Shown here: piece by piece, positions 16,019 to 23,905 of the stretch | Layout of the letters: every line of letters begins with the position of its first letter | How positions within the stretch are numbered: position 1 is the first letter of the stretch | Assembly: GCA_016866055.1 (NCBI GenBank) | Contig: VGNK01000007.1 | Coordinates: forward strand, 1 to 35,175 | DNA from: Chloroflexota bacterium | GTDB lineage: Bacteria; Chloroflexota; Dehalococcoidia; UBA2979 | DNA: 35,175 nucleotides | Direction of reading: 5' to 3' | Notes under the pieces: generated by a model | Databases searched by the model: none | Seen by the model: only the letters and a program-made list of their open reading frames with translations | What the model was told of the DNA's origin: nothing | Position numbers and translations under genes: made by a program

Positions 16019-17008
16019 TTACATCCTTCGCAATCGGGGGTTCACGGCCTCCTCGTATCCACGGCTGACGAGGTAGATCGACGTCACGAACAGGGTGAGC
16101 GCCAGACCGGGGAAGACCACCCACCACCACGCGGTGCGCATCGCCCCGGCGGTGAACGCGCTGTTGAGGATCTGCCCCCACGTCGCGGTCAGCGGGTCAC
16201 CGAACCCGAGGAAGCTCACCGAGGCCTCCGCCGAGACGGCGCCGCCGATCCCGAGCGCGACGTAGAGGAAGATCAGCGGCAGCAGGTTGGGCAGCAGGTG
16301 CACGAACATGATCCGCACGTTGCCGGCACCGCCGGCGCGCGCCGCCTGAATGTACGGGCGCTCCTTCAGGGTGAGCACCTGCGAGCGGACGACGCGGGCT
16401 GGGGACCGCCAGAACAGCAGCGCGAGGATGATCACGATGTTGCGCAGGCCCGGCCCGAACAGCGCCAGGAAGACCAGCGCGAACGGCAGAAACGGGATCG
16501 CGAGCGCGACGTCGGTCACGCGCATCAGGGTCTGATCGACGAGGCGGCCGTAGTAGCCGGCCGTGAGACCGACCAGCGTCCCGATGATCGCGCCGCCTCC
16601 GGCGGCCAACAGGCCCACGAAGATCGCCATGCGCGCCCCGTGCAGCAGCTGCACGAGCAGGTCCTGCCCGAGGCGGTTGGTGCCCGCGGGGTAGGCGCGG
16701 CTGGGCGGGAGGTTCTTCGCGATCCGACCGTCCTCGAGCGTGACCGACTCGAACGGGGGCGTCGTGCGGATCTCCGGGCCGATCCCGGCCGCGAGCAGGA
16801 AGAGCACCAGCATCACGATGCCGACCTTCGCGAGGTGATCGGACCACGCGATGCGCAGCGTCCCCGCAGCCCACGCGGCGCGCTCCATCAGCCAGCGTCG
16901 CGGGCCCGGCGCTGGCCGCGCCGCCGCCGCGCGCGCTACCCGCTCGGCGACCGAGTCCCCTGTCCCGGTCGATGGGGCGAGCGATGCCCCGGCGCCTTCT
17001 CCGGCCAT
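16019..17008 (-). CDS. Peptide-type ABC transporter permease (DppC-like)
   Basis: The product has 329 residues. A cytoplasmic tail of about 50 residues, rich in Ala, Arg and Pro, is followed by a first membrane helix (VGIVMLVLFLLAAGIGPEI). Five more helices follow in the usual DppC arrangement. NRLGQDLLVQLLHGAR matches the family's TD.LGRD...R...G.R segment. The coupling loop QAARAGGAGNVRIMFVHLLPN is the EAA motif that contacts the ATPase. VSFLGFGDPLTATWGQIL is typical of DppC. ATG 17008 overlaps the stop of the other permease by one base (TGATG), so translation is coupled. Confidence 0.93.
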   Translation of the reverse strand: MAGEGAGASLAPSTGTGDSVAERVARAAAARPAPGPRRWLMERAAWAAGTLRIAWSDHLAKVGIVMLVLFLLAAGIGPEIRTTPPFESVTLEDGRIAKNLPPSRAYPAGTNRLGQDLLVQLLHGARMAIFVGLLAAGGGAIIGTLVGLTAGYYGRLVDQTLMRVTDVALAIPFLPFALVFLALFGPGLRNIVIILALLFWRSPARVVRSQVLTLKERPYIQAARAGGAGNVRIMFVHLLPNLLPLIFLYVALGIGGAVSAEASVSFLGFGDPLTATWGQILNSAFTAGAMRTAWWWVVFPGLALTLFVTSIYLVSRGYEEAVNPRLRRM

Positions 17009-17973
17009 CAGTCGTACCTCACTCGCGGGTCGAGGTATCCGTAGAGCAGGTCGGCGATCAGGTTCGCCACGACGACCGAGACGGCGACGAGGAAGAACGC
17101 TGCCTGCAGCACCGGGTAGTCGCGGTCGAGCATCGACTGCACGATCAGGCGGCCCGCGCCGGGCCACGAGAAGATCTGCTCGACGATCACCTGGCCGTCG
17201 ATGATGAACGCGAATGTGACCGCCGTGGAGGTGATCACCGGCAGCATCGCGTTGCGCGCCGCGTGCACGGCGATCCGCCAGCCGGGGAGCCCCTTGGCCT
17301 TCAGGACCTCCAGGAAGTCCTCGCCGAGCACCTCGATGATGCTCGTGCGCATCAGCAGCATTGGTCCGTAGATCCCGGTCGCGATGATCGTCACCCCGGG
17401 CAGGATCATGCGCTTCCAGAAGTCGAGGCTCATCAGCATCTCGACGCGGCCGGGCAACTCACCGGGTGCCGTCATCCCCCCGGCCGGGAGCCACTGGCGC
17501 TGATACGCGAACAGCATCAGCACGAGCATCCCGATGAAGAACGTGGGCATCCCGCGGCCGAGCAGCGACACGAACACGATCGTCTGCTCGTAGCGCGAAC
17601 CACGTCTCCAGCCGGCCGCCGCCCCGAGGATCACCCCCAGCACCGTCATCAGCACGAGCGCCGGGGTCAGCAGCAGCACGGAATTGAAGATGCGGTCGAA
17701 CAACACCGGCGCGACGGGCTCGCGCAGCGTGAACGACGTGCCGAACTCGAGCAGCGTGAGGTTCCTCAGGTACCTCAAGTACTGGACGTGCAGCGCATCT
17801 TCGAGCCCCCATGCCGCGCGCAGCGCGAGGATGTCCTCCCTCGGAAGCGCCTCGTTGACGAAGCGCGAGGTGGGGTCACCCGGCGCCACGCGCAGCAGGA
17901 AGAAGAGGATCGTTGCGATCGCGTACACGGTGACGACCATGAACGCGAACCGGCTGACAAGGTATCGCCTCAT
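17008..17973 (-). CDS. Peptide-type ABC transporter permease (DppB-like)
   Basis: The product has 321 residues. The N-terminal helix with RYLVSRFAFMVVTVYAI and the following FFLLRVAPGDPTS are the DppB signature (..P.GDP). Five further hydrophobic segments follow. The EAA-type loop reads VLKAKGLPGWRIAVHAARN. The C-terminal IFSWPGAGRLIVQSMLDRDYPVLQ matches the family's F..PGLG.L...A...RD.P..Q. It starts at ATG 17973, 39 bp downstream of the binding-protein gene. Confidence 0.93.
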   Translation of the reverse strand: MRRYLVSRFAFMVVTVYAIATILFFLLRVAPGDPTSRFVNEALPREDILALRAAWGLEDALHVQYLRYLRNLTLLEFGTSFTLREPVAPVLFDRIFNSVLLLTPALVLMTVLGVILGAAAGWRRGSRYEQTIVFVSLLGRGMPTFFIGMLVLMLFAYQRQWLPAGGMTAPGELPGRVEMLMSLDFWKRMILPGVTIIATGIYGPMLLMRTSIIEVLGEDFLEVLKAKGLPGWRIAVHAARNAMLPVITSTAVTFAFIIDGQVIVEQIFSWPGAGRLIVQSMLDRDYPVLQAAFFLVAVSVVVANLIADLLYGYLDPRVRYD

Positions 17974-18012
17974 GGGCGGCCGTCTCCGGCGATCGTCGAC
18001 GCGAGTCCCAAC

Positions 18013-19842
18013 CTAGACGCGACCACCTGGCGGGCCCACGTCGGCGGCCTTCGGGCCCCACCAGTCGTTGGGGCGCGACGTGACCTGCTCGATGCGCCGC
18101 TTGTAGTCGGCGTCCTCCGCATTCGGGTACAGCAGCCGTCCGCTGCTGTCCCAGCTGTAGCCGGCCTTCACCAGGATGTCGCGCGCCTTCGCCATGTCGA
18201 AGCCAATGGGGTCCAGCTTCGGGTTCCCCCAGAAGCCGGCCGGCGACATGAACGTGCCGGTGTCCGCTACGTCCGCGAGCCCCTCGAGCACGACTTCCGC
18301 ACTGAACTTCTTGTCGGTCGCGTGGAACCACGCCTTCCGCAGCTCGATGTCACGCCACGGCATGCGCTCCACGAACGGGAGCATGAGGTACCAGCCGAGG
18401 TCCTTCGTCACAAGCGTCTTGACGTGCGAGAACTTCCCGGCCTGATCGAGCAACGACTTCGTCGGGATCAACATGCGGTCGATCTGTTTCGCCTGCAGCC
18501 GCCCCATGTTCCCGTCGACGGTGGGCGCGACGAGGTAGAGGAGCTCGTCCATCACCGGCGGCGAGAAGTGGTTCGGGTTGCGCTTCAGCAGGAGCTGGTC
18601 GTCCTTGCGGTAGTCGACCCACTGGAACGGCCCACTCCCGATCGCGGTTGCCGGGCTGTTCACGACGAAGTCCGTCAGCTTGGGCGCGCCCTCCCAGATG
18701 TGCTTCGGCAGGATGACCGCGATCATCGCAACGATCGTGAGGAAGTCCGCTCGCGGCTCCTCGAGGTTGAAGCGGACGACGCCCGCGCCCGCGTCCGTGA
18801 TCTGCACGCTCTTCACGGGGCGCCAGACGAGGCTCAGGATCCCGGGCTGCTCCTTCTTCAGTCGCTCGAACGTGAAGACCACGTCCTCCGGGGTGACGGG
18901 CCTCCCGTCGTGCCACTTCATCCCGGGCCGGAGCTTCATGTCCCAGGTGACGTCGTCGACCTTCTTCCAGGACTCCATCGCCCAGCCGCGAACGCTGAGG
19001 TCGGTGTCGAGCTTGACGAGGGTGTCGTAGACGAGGCGAAGGATGTTGCGTCCACCACCCGTGGTCGCAACGATGTTCGTCGTGTCGACGAGCGCGGTCT
19101 GGCCGATCGTGAAGCGCTTGCGCGTCCCCTTCGGCTTGGCCTGCAGCAGGCCGTACGGTACGAGGTCACCGAAGAGCCCGTTCCCCGTGATCGCCGGTGC
19201 CACCGGCTCCCAGTCGGCTGCGTTGTAGGCCTCGGCGACCTTGTCGTACACGAGCGTGTGCGTGTAGTAGTCCTCTCGCAGCACCTGCTGCGCCTTGAAT
19301 ACGGCCTCGCGCCGCTTCTCGACGTCGGTCGCCTTGAGTTGCGTTTCGACGGCCGCGTCGTAGGCCTTGCTCTTGTAGTTGCCGTAGTTGCGCTTGCCGG
19401 GCTCGCCCTCCGGCCCGTACGCGCGAGACACGATCCACTCCGTGGGATCGAAGCGCTCGGGCCGCAGCGGTGAGCCGTGCGTCTCGATGTCCCCATAGCG
19501 GCGGTCGAAGATCGCCGCCAGCCACTCGGTGTTCGAGACGGGCACGAGGTTGAACTTGAGCCCGATCTTCTCCCAGTCGGTGGTGAACTTGCGCAGCGAC
19601 TCCGTCCAGAAGTCGCCGGACGGGTACACGATGGTGAGGTTCGGGATCCGCTCGCCGGGCGGAAGCGCGGACTTCGCAGGTACCGGCGTCGGGGTGCCGA
19701 CGCTCTTCGCGGGCGTGGTCGGCTTCTCGTCGCTGCACCCGAGCATCCAGAGGCCGAGCGCCCCAAGTCCCGTTGCTCCAGTCGCGAGCACCTGACGTCG
19801 CGAGAGGCGACGTTGCCAGCCCTGGCCGTCGTCCGAACGCAT
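18013..19842 (-). CDS. Family-5 solute-binding lipoprotein, apparently circularly permuted
   Basis: The product has 609 residues. The N-terminus has twin Arg15-Arg16 and a hydrophobic core ending in the lipobox LWMLGC (Cys36), so it is an exported lipoprotein, possibly Tat-dependent. In normal family-5 proteins the N-terminal lobe comes first. Here residues 66-235 look like the usual C-terminal part: LTIVYPSGDFW, WEKIGLKFNLVPV, then a YDAAVETQLKATDVEKRREAVFKAQQVLRED helix matching the family's late DALI..A....D...R...Y.EAQ.IL..D. From residue 240 comes the usual start: FTIGQTALVDTTN, LVYDTLV, MKWHDGRPVTPEDVVFTFERL. The protein ends with RKAWFHATDKKF and DPIGFDMAKARDILVKAGYSWD, which normally precede the segment found here at 66. 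It has AGGAGG before ATG 19842 and is first in the operon. Confidence 0.9.
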   Translation of the reverse strand: MRSDDGQGWQRRLSRRQVLATGATGLGALGLWMLGCSDEKPTTPAKSVGTPTPVPAKSALPPGERIPNLTIVYPSGDFWTESLRKFTTDWEKIGLKFNLVPVSNTEWLAAIFDRRYGDIETHGSPLRPERFDPTEWIVSRAYGPEGEPGKRNYGNYKSKAYDAAVETQLKATDVEKRREAVFKAQQVLREDYYTHTLVYDKVAEAYNAADWEPVAPAITGNGLFGDLVPYGLLQAKPKGTRKRFTIGQTALVDTTNIVATTGGGRNILRLVYDTLVKLDTDLSVRGWAMESWKKVDDVTWDMKLRPGMKWHDGRPVTPEDVVFTFERLKKEQPGILSLVWRPVKSVQITDAGAGVVRFNLEEPRADFLTIVAMIAVILPKHIWEGAPKLTDFVVNSPATAIGSGPFQWVDYRKDDQLLLKRNPNHFSPPVMDELLYLVAPTVDGNMGRLQAKQIDRMLIPTKSLLDQAGKFSHVKTLVTKDLGWYLMLPFVERMPWRDIELRKAWFHATDKKFSAEVVLEGLADVADTGTFMSPAGFWGNPKLDPIGFDMAKARDILVKAGYSWDSSGRLLYPNAEDADYKRRIEQVTSRPNDWWGPKAADVGPPGGRV

Positions 19843-19919
19843 TCCCGTTTCCCTCCTACTCGTGCGGGTCCGGCAACATCGCGCATGTCGGCACGCCGCG
19901 CGTTCACGTTGCGGGCAAT

Positions 19920-19948
19920 CTGATAGAGTAGTCTCGACAGAATGTCAA
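19920..19948 (-). promoter_or_regulatory. Near-consensus promoter of the minus-strand catabolic array
   Basis: Minus strand: TTGACA (19948-19943) is a perfect -35. A 17-nt spacer follows, then TATCAG (19925-19920), matching 4 of 6 at -10. The predicted start is near 19913, about 70 nt upstream of the binding-protein ATG. The palindrome at 19949-19964 directly abuts the -35. Confidence 0.7.
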
Positions 19949-19964
19949 TGAGCCGATCGGCTCA
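19949..19964. promoter_or_regulatory. 16-bp perfect palindrome, candidate TetR operator
   Basis: TGAGCCGATCGGCTCA reads the same on both strands. It lies between the divergent tetR-type gene and the array, touching the -35 box of the array promoter. Its size and position fit a TetR-family operator controlling both directions. The assignment is inference from position. Confidence 0.65.
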
Positions 19965-20023
19965 AGCACGTCGGCGCTGGGGACGGCGAGACGGTTGAGC
20001 CGACACCGGTCGGAGTGCGAGCC

Positions 20024-20860
20024 GTGGATCGACGTCCTGCCTCGCGGACCGAGGATCAGCAGCGATCCTCGCGCGCGCCGTCGGGTCGGCGTCAGCAGGC
20101 GAGCGGGCCGGTGTCCGCGATAGGTCAGGGCGAGCGAAGAGGGGGCGGTAGGCCGACGGCCCCGGCGACCCGGCAGGGCGCGGAGACCCGAGAGAGGCTG
20201 GTGGAGGCCGCGATCGACGAGATCCTCGAGCGCGGCTTCGTGCGCGCGCGGGTGGAGTCGATCACGCGGCGCGCGGGCCTGGGCTACGGGACGTTCTACT
20301 GGTACTTCTCCAGCAAGGTCGACCTCATCCGCGAGCTGGCCGAGTCGGTCTATGGGGAGATCTACGACGCCGCGGTGGCGCACGAGCCGGATCCGGAGCG
20401 CCCCGTTGTGGAGCGCGCATTCAACAACATCCTCGCCTCACTCCGCGTCTGGGCGCGCTACCGGCGGGCGCTCACCGTGCTCGAAGACGCGGTCGGTGCC
20501 GACCGCTTCGTCGCGCTTCGCGTCCAGCAGCTCCAGCGCCGCGCCGCCGACCGCTACGCCGAGAAGCTCTCGTTCCCGATCTATCACCCGGTGGACGACC
20601 GCCTGCTCATCGCGCGACTCGCGTCGGCGGTCGGGTACGAGGTGGCGCGGTTCTGGGCCCGCGAGGCTGCCAACGACGAGTTGCTGCGCGGCGAGCAGGG
20701 GCTGCAGCGGGTGGCCCGCATCGCCGCGATGCTGAACCTCGCGCTCGTCGACCCACGGGCGCTCGGCGTGAGCGAAGAGGCGCTTCGGTCGTTGCTTCCC
20801 GGCGCTCGCGTCGATCAGGACAAGGGAGCCTCGCAGGGAGACTCGTTCGAGCGGAGGTGA
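20024..20860 (+). CDS. TetR-family transcriptional regulator, divergent to the catabolic array
   Basis: The product has 278 residues. After a poorly conserved Arg/Gly/Ala-rich N-terminal tail of about 50 residues, the TetR DNA-binding domain is clear: TRERLVEAAIDEILERGF, VESITRRAGLGYGTFYWYFSSKVDL (helix-turn-helix, given as orientation). The remainder is a helical ligand-binding domain with no recognisable specificity. It is the only regulator next to the array and shares the promoter region with it, so it probably senses the substrate or an intermediate. GTG 20024 has GGAG eight bases upstream. GTG 20015 is in frame but lacks a spaced ribosome site, and GTG 20111 would give a more usual N-terminus. 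The 200 bp after the gene hold no recognisable coding sequence. Confidence 0.88.
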   Translation: MDRRPASRTEDQQRSSRAPSGRRQQASGPVSAIGQGERRGGGRPTAPATRQGAETRERLVEAAIDEILERGFVRARVESITRRAGLGYGTFYWYFSSKVDLIRELAESVYGEIYDAAVAHEPDPERPVVERAFNNILASLRVWARYRRALTVLEDAVGADRFVALRVQQLQRRAADRYAEKLSFPIYHPVDDRLLIARLASAVGYEVARFWAREAANDELLRGEQGLQRVARIAAMLNLALVDPRALGVSEEALRSLLPGARVDQDKGASQGDSFERR

Positions 20861-21020
20861 TCGCGCCTCCGGACCTTCGTTCAGGGCAGCGCGTCACCGC
20901 CGAGATTGGCTCGTACAAGCGGTCGGGACGCGTTGCGCGCAGTGAGCCCTCGTCCGCGAGTCGAAGACGCGCGCGACCGCATCGGTGCGCTCCTGCGCAC
21001 GCGGAGAGAAGCGGGGCTGA

Positions 21021-21066
21021 CCCGGCGCGCCGGGCGGGTGAGTCGCGGATCGGACCCGACTCACTC
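21021..21066. terminator. Inverted repeats between convergent genes, terminator-like
   Basis: CCCGGCGCGCCGGG (21021-21034) is a perfect palindrome. Next to it GTGAGTCG (21038-21045) pairs with CGACTCAC (21057-21064) around an 11-nt loop. The right arm covers the stop of the enoyl-CoA hydratase remnant. No T-run follows on either strand, so termination is a guess from the convergent position. Confidence 0.35.
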
Positions 21067-21809
21067 CCGCGGCGTGCCCGGGACCTGCAGCCGGTACAGA
21101 TCGGCGAGCCGCGTCATCAGCGTTGACATGCGGATGTCGTCCTCGAGCGTCGGGAACACCATCCGGTTGATCGAGTCCTTCATGAGGCCGAAGTAGTTGT
21201 GGAACCGCTCGCCGGGCTGCGCGAGTCGTGCCGCCAGTGCCTCGGTGCGCGGCTCGAGCTCGGCCCGCGGCACCACTTCCGTCACCAGCCCCAGGCGGTG
21301 CGCCTCCACGCCCGACATGGGCTCGGGTCGGAAGAGCACCTCGTTCAGCTGCTTCAGGCCGAGGTAGCGCGAGAGGAACACCATCCCTAGGGGGATCCCG
21401 TGCGCGCCGAAGCGCATGCCGAGCTGCGCATCCTCGGCGGCGACCGCGAAGTCGGACGCGAGCAGCAGATCCATCGCGGAGCCGAGGCAGTAGCCGTGGA
21501 CCTGCGCGATCACCGGCTTCGGGACCCGCCGGATCACGCGCTCGAGATGGAAGTATGGGTGCCGCTCGAGCGCCATCGCCTCGATCTCGGGGTCGTGGTA
21601 GCCGCGATCGTTCGGGTCGTCGCCCGAGCAGAACGACGGCCCCGCGCCCCGCAGGATCACAGTCTTCCCCGGGTGTCGAGCGCGGCCGCCTGCAGAGCGG
21701 CCACCACCCTGTCGCCCAGGCCCTCGCTCAGCACGTTGTGCTTCTCGGGGCGGTTCAGCGTGAGCCGGGTGATCGGTCCCGGGTCGATGAGCAGCTCGTC
21801 GTCGGCCAC
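21061..21809 (-). pseudogene. Enoyl-CoA hydratase/isomerase with one frameshift
   Basis: The N-terminus lies in one frame from GTG 21809 (GGAGG six bases upstream): ITRLTLNRPEKHNVLSEGL and VVAALQAAALDT. It breaks at about 21668-21676 inside the coding-strand string ACACCCGGGGAAG. The rest follows in another frame: KTVILRGAGPSFCSGDD, then GYCLGSAMDLLLASDFAVAA and LGMRFGAHGIPLG, the oxyanion and active-site loops. Restoring one missing base gives D-T-P-G-K-T-V and a normal 249-residue enzyme. With no other damage visible, this is either a very recent mutation or a sequencing error in a G/C run. The 296 bp upstream (21810-22105) contain nothing recognisable. Confidence 0.85.
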
Positions 21810-22105
21810 GTCGCGCCTCCCCTCGGCTCGCCCTCGGGGCTGCCGGGTCGAACGCCGGTCCGCGACCGCCGGTCGCCCCGGCACGGCTCTCGATCTCCTC
21901 CGGCGCTCCGAGAGAGTGCGACCGCGGGCGATGTGCGCAACGCATGGCGCGCGCCCGCGCGGGGTCGGGCGTGCGACGGCCGCACCAGCACGCGAGCGTC
22001 CGACGGAGTGGGGCTCCCGGACGTGCGGACCCGGGGGCCCCCGTTTGCACGCCGAGCGCGCAGCCCCCAGCGACGAAGCGCCGCTGCGCGCCGGCCCGCG
22101 TGCCT

Positions 22106-23506
22106 TCAGTCCAGGTTGCGCAACTGCGGGAGCGACGTGTACAGCGCGGCGACCACGAGCACGAGCACCGCGGCGGAGCCGCCGATCGCCCACTCGGCGC
22201 CCACCGCCTCGGCCAGGAACCCGAGGAAGAAGACGCCGAGCGACATCAGGCTGAACTCCATCATGTAGATGCTCATCACGCGGCCGCGGTAGACCTCGTC
22301 GACGTAGTGCTGCAGCAGCGCGTTGCTGATCGACATGCGCCCCTGCTGCGCGAGCCCGACGAGCACCATCAGCCCCATCGAGAGCACGAAGCTCGTCGAC
22401 CACGCGAAGACGATCAACGTAAGGGCGAGCACGAGCGCGGCGCCGAGGAGGATGCGCCCGCGATGACGGGGCGGCATCGAGGCCAGCACGAGCGACCCGA
22501 CGAGCGCGCCGCTCCCGCTGATGCTCATCAGCAACCCGAGCTCCTTGGCGCCGCCGCCGAGCCGGTCCTCGACGAAGCCCGGCAGCAGCATCATGTAGGG
22601 CATCGACCCCATCACCACGAGGAAGTTCACGACGAGCAGCATGCCGATCAGCCGGTTTCGCCCGACGTAGCGGAAGCCGTCGACGAGCTCGACGACGCTG
22701 CGCGCGCCGCCACGCCCGCGCATCGCCACCGCAGGCGCAGCGACGGCAGCGGCCACCGGCTCCGCCGCGGGCGCGGGCCGCGCCGGGATCGGCAGCATCG
22801 TCGCGACAGCGAACATGTAGAGCCCGGTGATGATGAAGTAGACCCAGGCCGACCCGACGGCCGCGATCAGCAGCCCGGCCGCCGCGGGTCCGACGAGCCG
22901 CATCGTGTTCATGCCGGCGGAGTTGAGCGCGATCGCGTTCATCAGCCTCCGCATCCCGACGAGCTCGGGCACGATCGACTGGCGTGCCGGCATCATGATC
23001 GCCTGCACGCCGCCCTGGAAGATCGCGCTGATGAAGAGGTGCTCGAAGCGGAGCATGCCGAGCGCGAGCAGCACGGCGATCGCGAGCGAGTTCACGGCGC
23101 TGAGCGCCTGCGCCCACTGCATGATGTGCTTCTTCGACACGCGGTCGGCGAGCACGCCGCCGGCCATCGAGAGCGCGAGCCCGGGGAGCGCGTTCGCCAG
23201 CGACATCAGGCCGAGCGCCGCGTAGGAGCCGGTGAGCTGGAAGGTGAGGTAGCCCTTCACCACCAGCTGCATGTTCATCGACGAGAACATGCCGAACGCG
23301 GAGAGCACGAACCACCGGAACGCCGGGATTTGCAGCGAGTCGAACGTGCGGGAGACGACGCCGCTGGCCGGAGCGCGAGGCGTCGCGGGCGGGGCGAGCG
23401 CGACCGGGGCCGACGCGCCCTCCGCGCCGGCGGCGAGCGCCCCCACCGGCGCACGCGGATCAACCAGCCGGGGGCCCTGCTGCTCCGGTTGTGCCGTCGT
23501 CGTCAT
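22106..23506 (-). CDS. MFS transporter, drug or metabolite exporter type
   Basis: The product has 466 residues. A polar Ala/Pro-rich N-terminal tail of about 55 residues precedes the first helix (FRWFVLSAFGMFSSMNMQLVV). About twelve hydrophobic segments follow. GGVLADRVSKKHIM is the loop 2-3 MFS signature (G.LADR.G.R). VDGFRYVGRNRLIGMLL marks the central linker between the two six-helix halves, as in MFS_3/enterobactin-exporter-like proteins. Substrate unknown. ATG 23506 has GAGGG six bases upstream. The frame is open to 23593, but that part overlaps the promoter and operator-like repeats. It is transcribed alone. Confidence 0.88.
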   Translation of the reverse strand: MTTTAQPEQQGPRLVDPRAPVGALAAGAEGASAPVALAPPATPRAPASGVVSRTFDSLQIPAFRWFVLSAFGMFSSMNMQLVVKGYLTFQLTGSYAALGLMSLANALPGLALSMAGGVLADRVSKKHIMQWAQALSAVNSLAIAVLLALGMLRFEHLFISAIFQGGVQAIMMPARQSIVPELVGMRRLMNAIALNSAGMNTMRLVGPAAAGLLIAAVGSAWVYFIITGLYMFAVATMLPIPARPAPAAEPVAAAVAAPAVAMRGRGGARSVVELVDGFRYVGRNRLIGMLLVVNFLVVMGSMPYMMLLPGFVEDRLGGGAKELGLLMSISGSGALVGSLVLASMPPRHRGRILLGAALVLALTLIVFAWSTSFVLSMGLMVLVGLAQQGRMSISNALLQHYVDEVYRGRVMSIYMMEFSLMSLGVFFLGFLAEAVGAEWAIGGSAAVLVLVVAALYTSLPQLRNLD

Positions 23507-23555
23507 CTGGCGCCCTCGCACTGTACGGATGGAGGCGACGCCGGTTGGCCACCCG

Positions 23556-23601
23556 ACCGTGACGTTCACGGTAGGGTAAACATGACCGGTCACAGATGCA
23601 A
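23556..23601 (-). promoter_or_regulatory. MFS promoter with two operator-like palindromes
   Basis: Minus strand: TTGCAT (23601-23596), 17 nt, then TACCCT (23578-23573). A palindrome TGACCGGTCA (23583-23592) lies in the spacer. A second inverted repeat, ACCGTGA-CGT-TCACGGT (23556-23572), begins right after the -10 and would cover the transcription start. The layout suggests repression by an unlinked regulator. Confidence 0.5.
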
Positions 23602-23652
23602 CCCGGTCGGCGAGGGGGGGGGCGCGCAGCCGGCCGCCGCGTGATCGCGCGC

Positions 23653-23901
23653 TTACGGCGCGCCCCGCTGCCCCCGATCCCGGCTCCCCTCGCCCGCCTG
23701 CGCGCCGGGGTTCGGCCCGCGCCGCCGCGCCATCCAGAGGAGCCCCAGCGGGAACGCCACGATCGCGGCCCCGAGCAGCCCGACGTACGCCGCCGTTGGC
23801 AGCCCGAGCAGGTGGTCGATCTCGTCTCGCAGCCAGCGCGCCAGCGTCGGGTCGACGGCCTCGGAGTGGTGCAGGACGAAGCGGAACAGGGCCGTCCCCA
23901 C
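23653..23901 (-). CDS. Small single-span membrane protein, unknown function
   Basis: The product has 82 residues. It has a charged N-terminal half (FRFVLHHSEAVDPTLARWL) and one clear membrane helix (YVGLLGAAIVAFPLGLLWMA) followed by RRR, predicting the tail in the cytoplasm. A Gly/Arg-rich C-terminus follows. I recognise no family. GTG 23901 lies only four bases after the stop of the upstream MFS gene, so it is probably co-transcribed and may be an accessory of that transporter. It is a plausible but unproven gene because of its length and start codon. Confidence 0.5.
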   Translation of the reverse strand: MGTALFRFVLHHSEAVDPTLARWLRDEIDHLLGLPTAAYVGLLGAAIVAFPLGLLWMARRRGPNPGAQAGEGSRDRGQRGAP

Positions 23902-23905
23902 CGGG

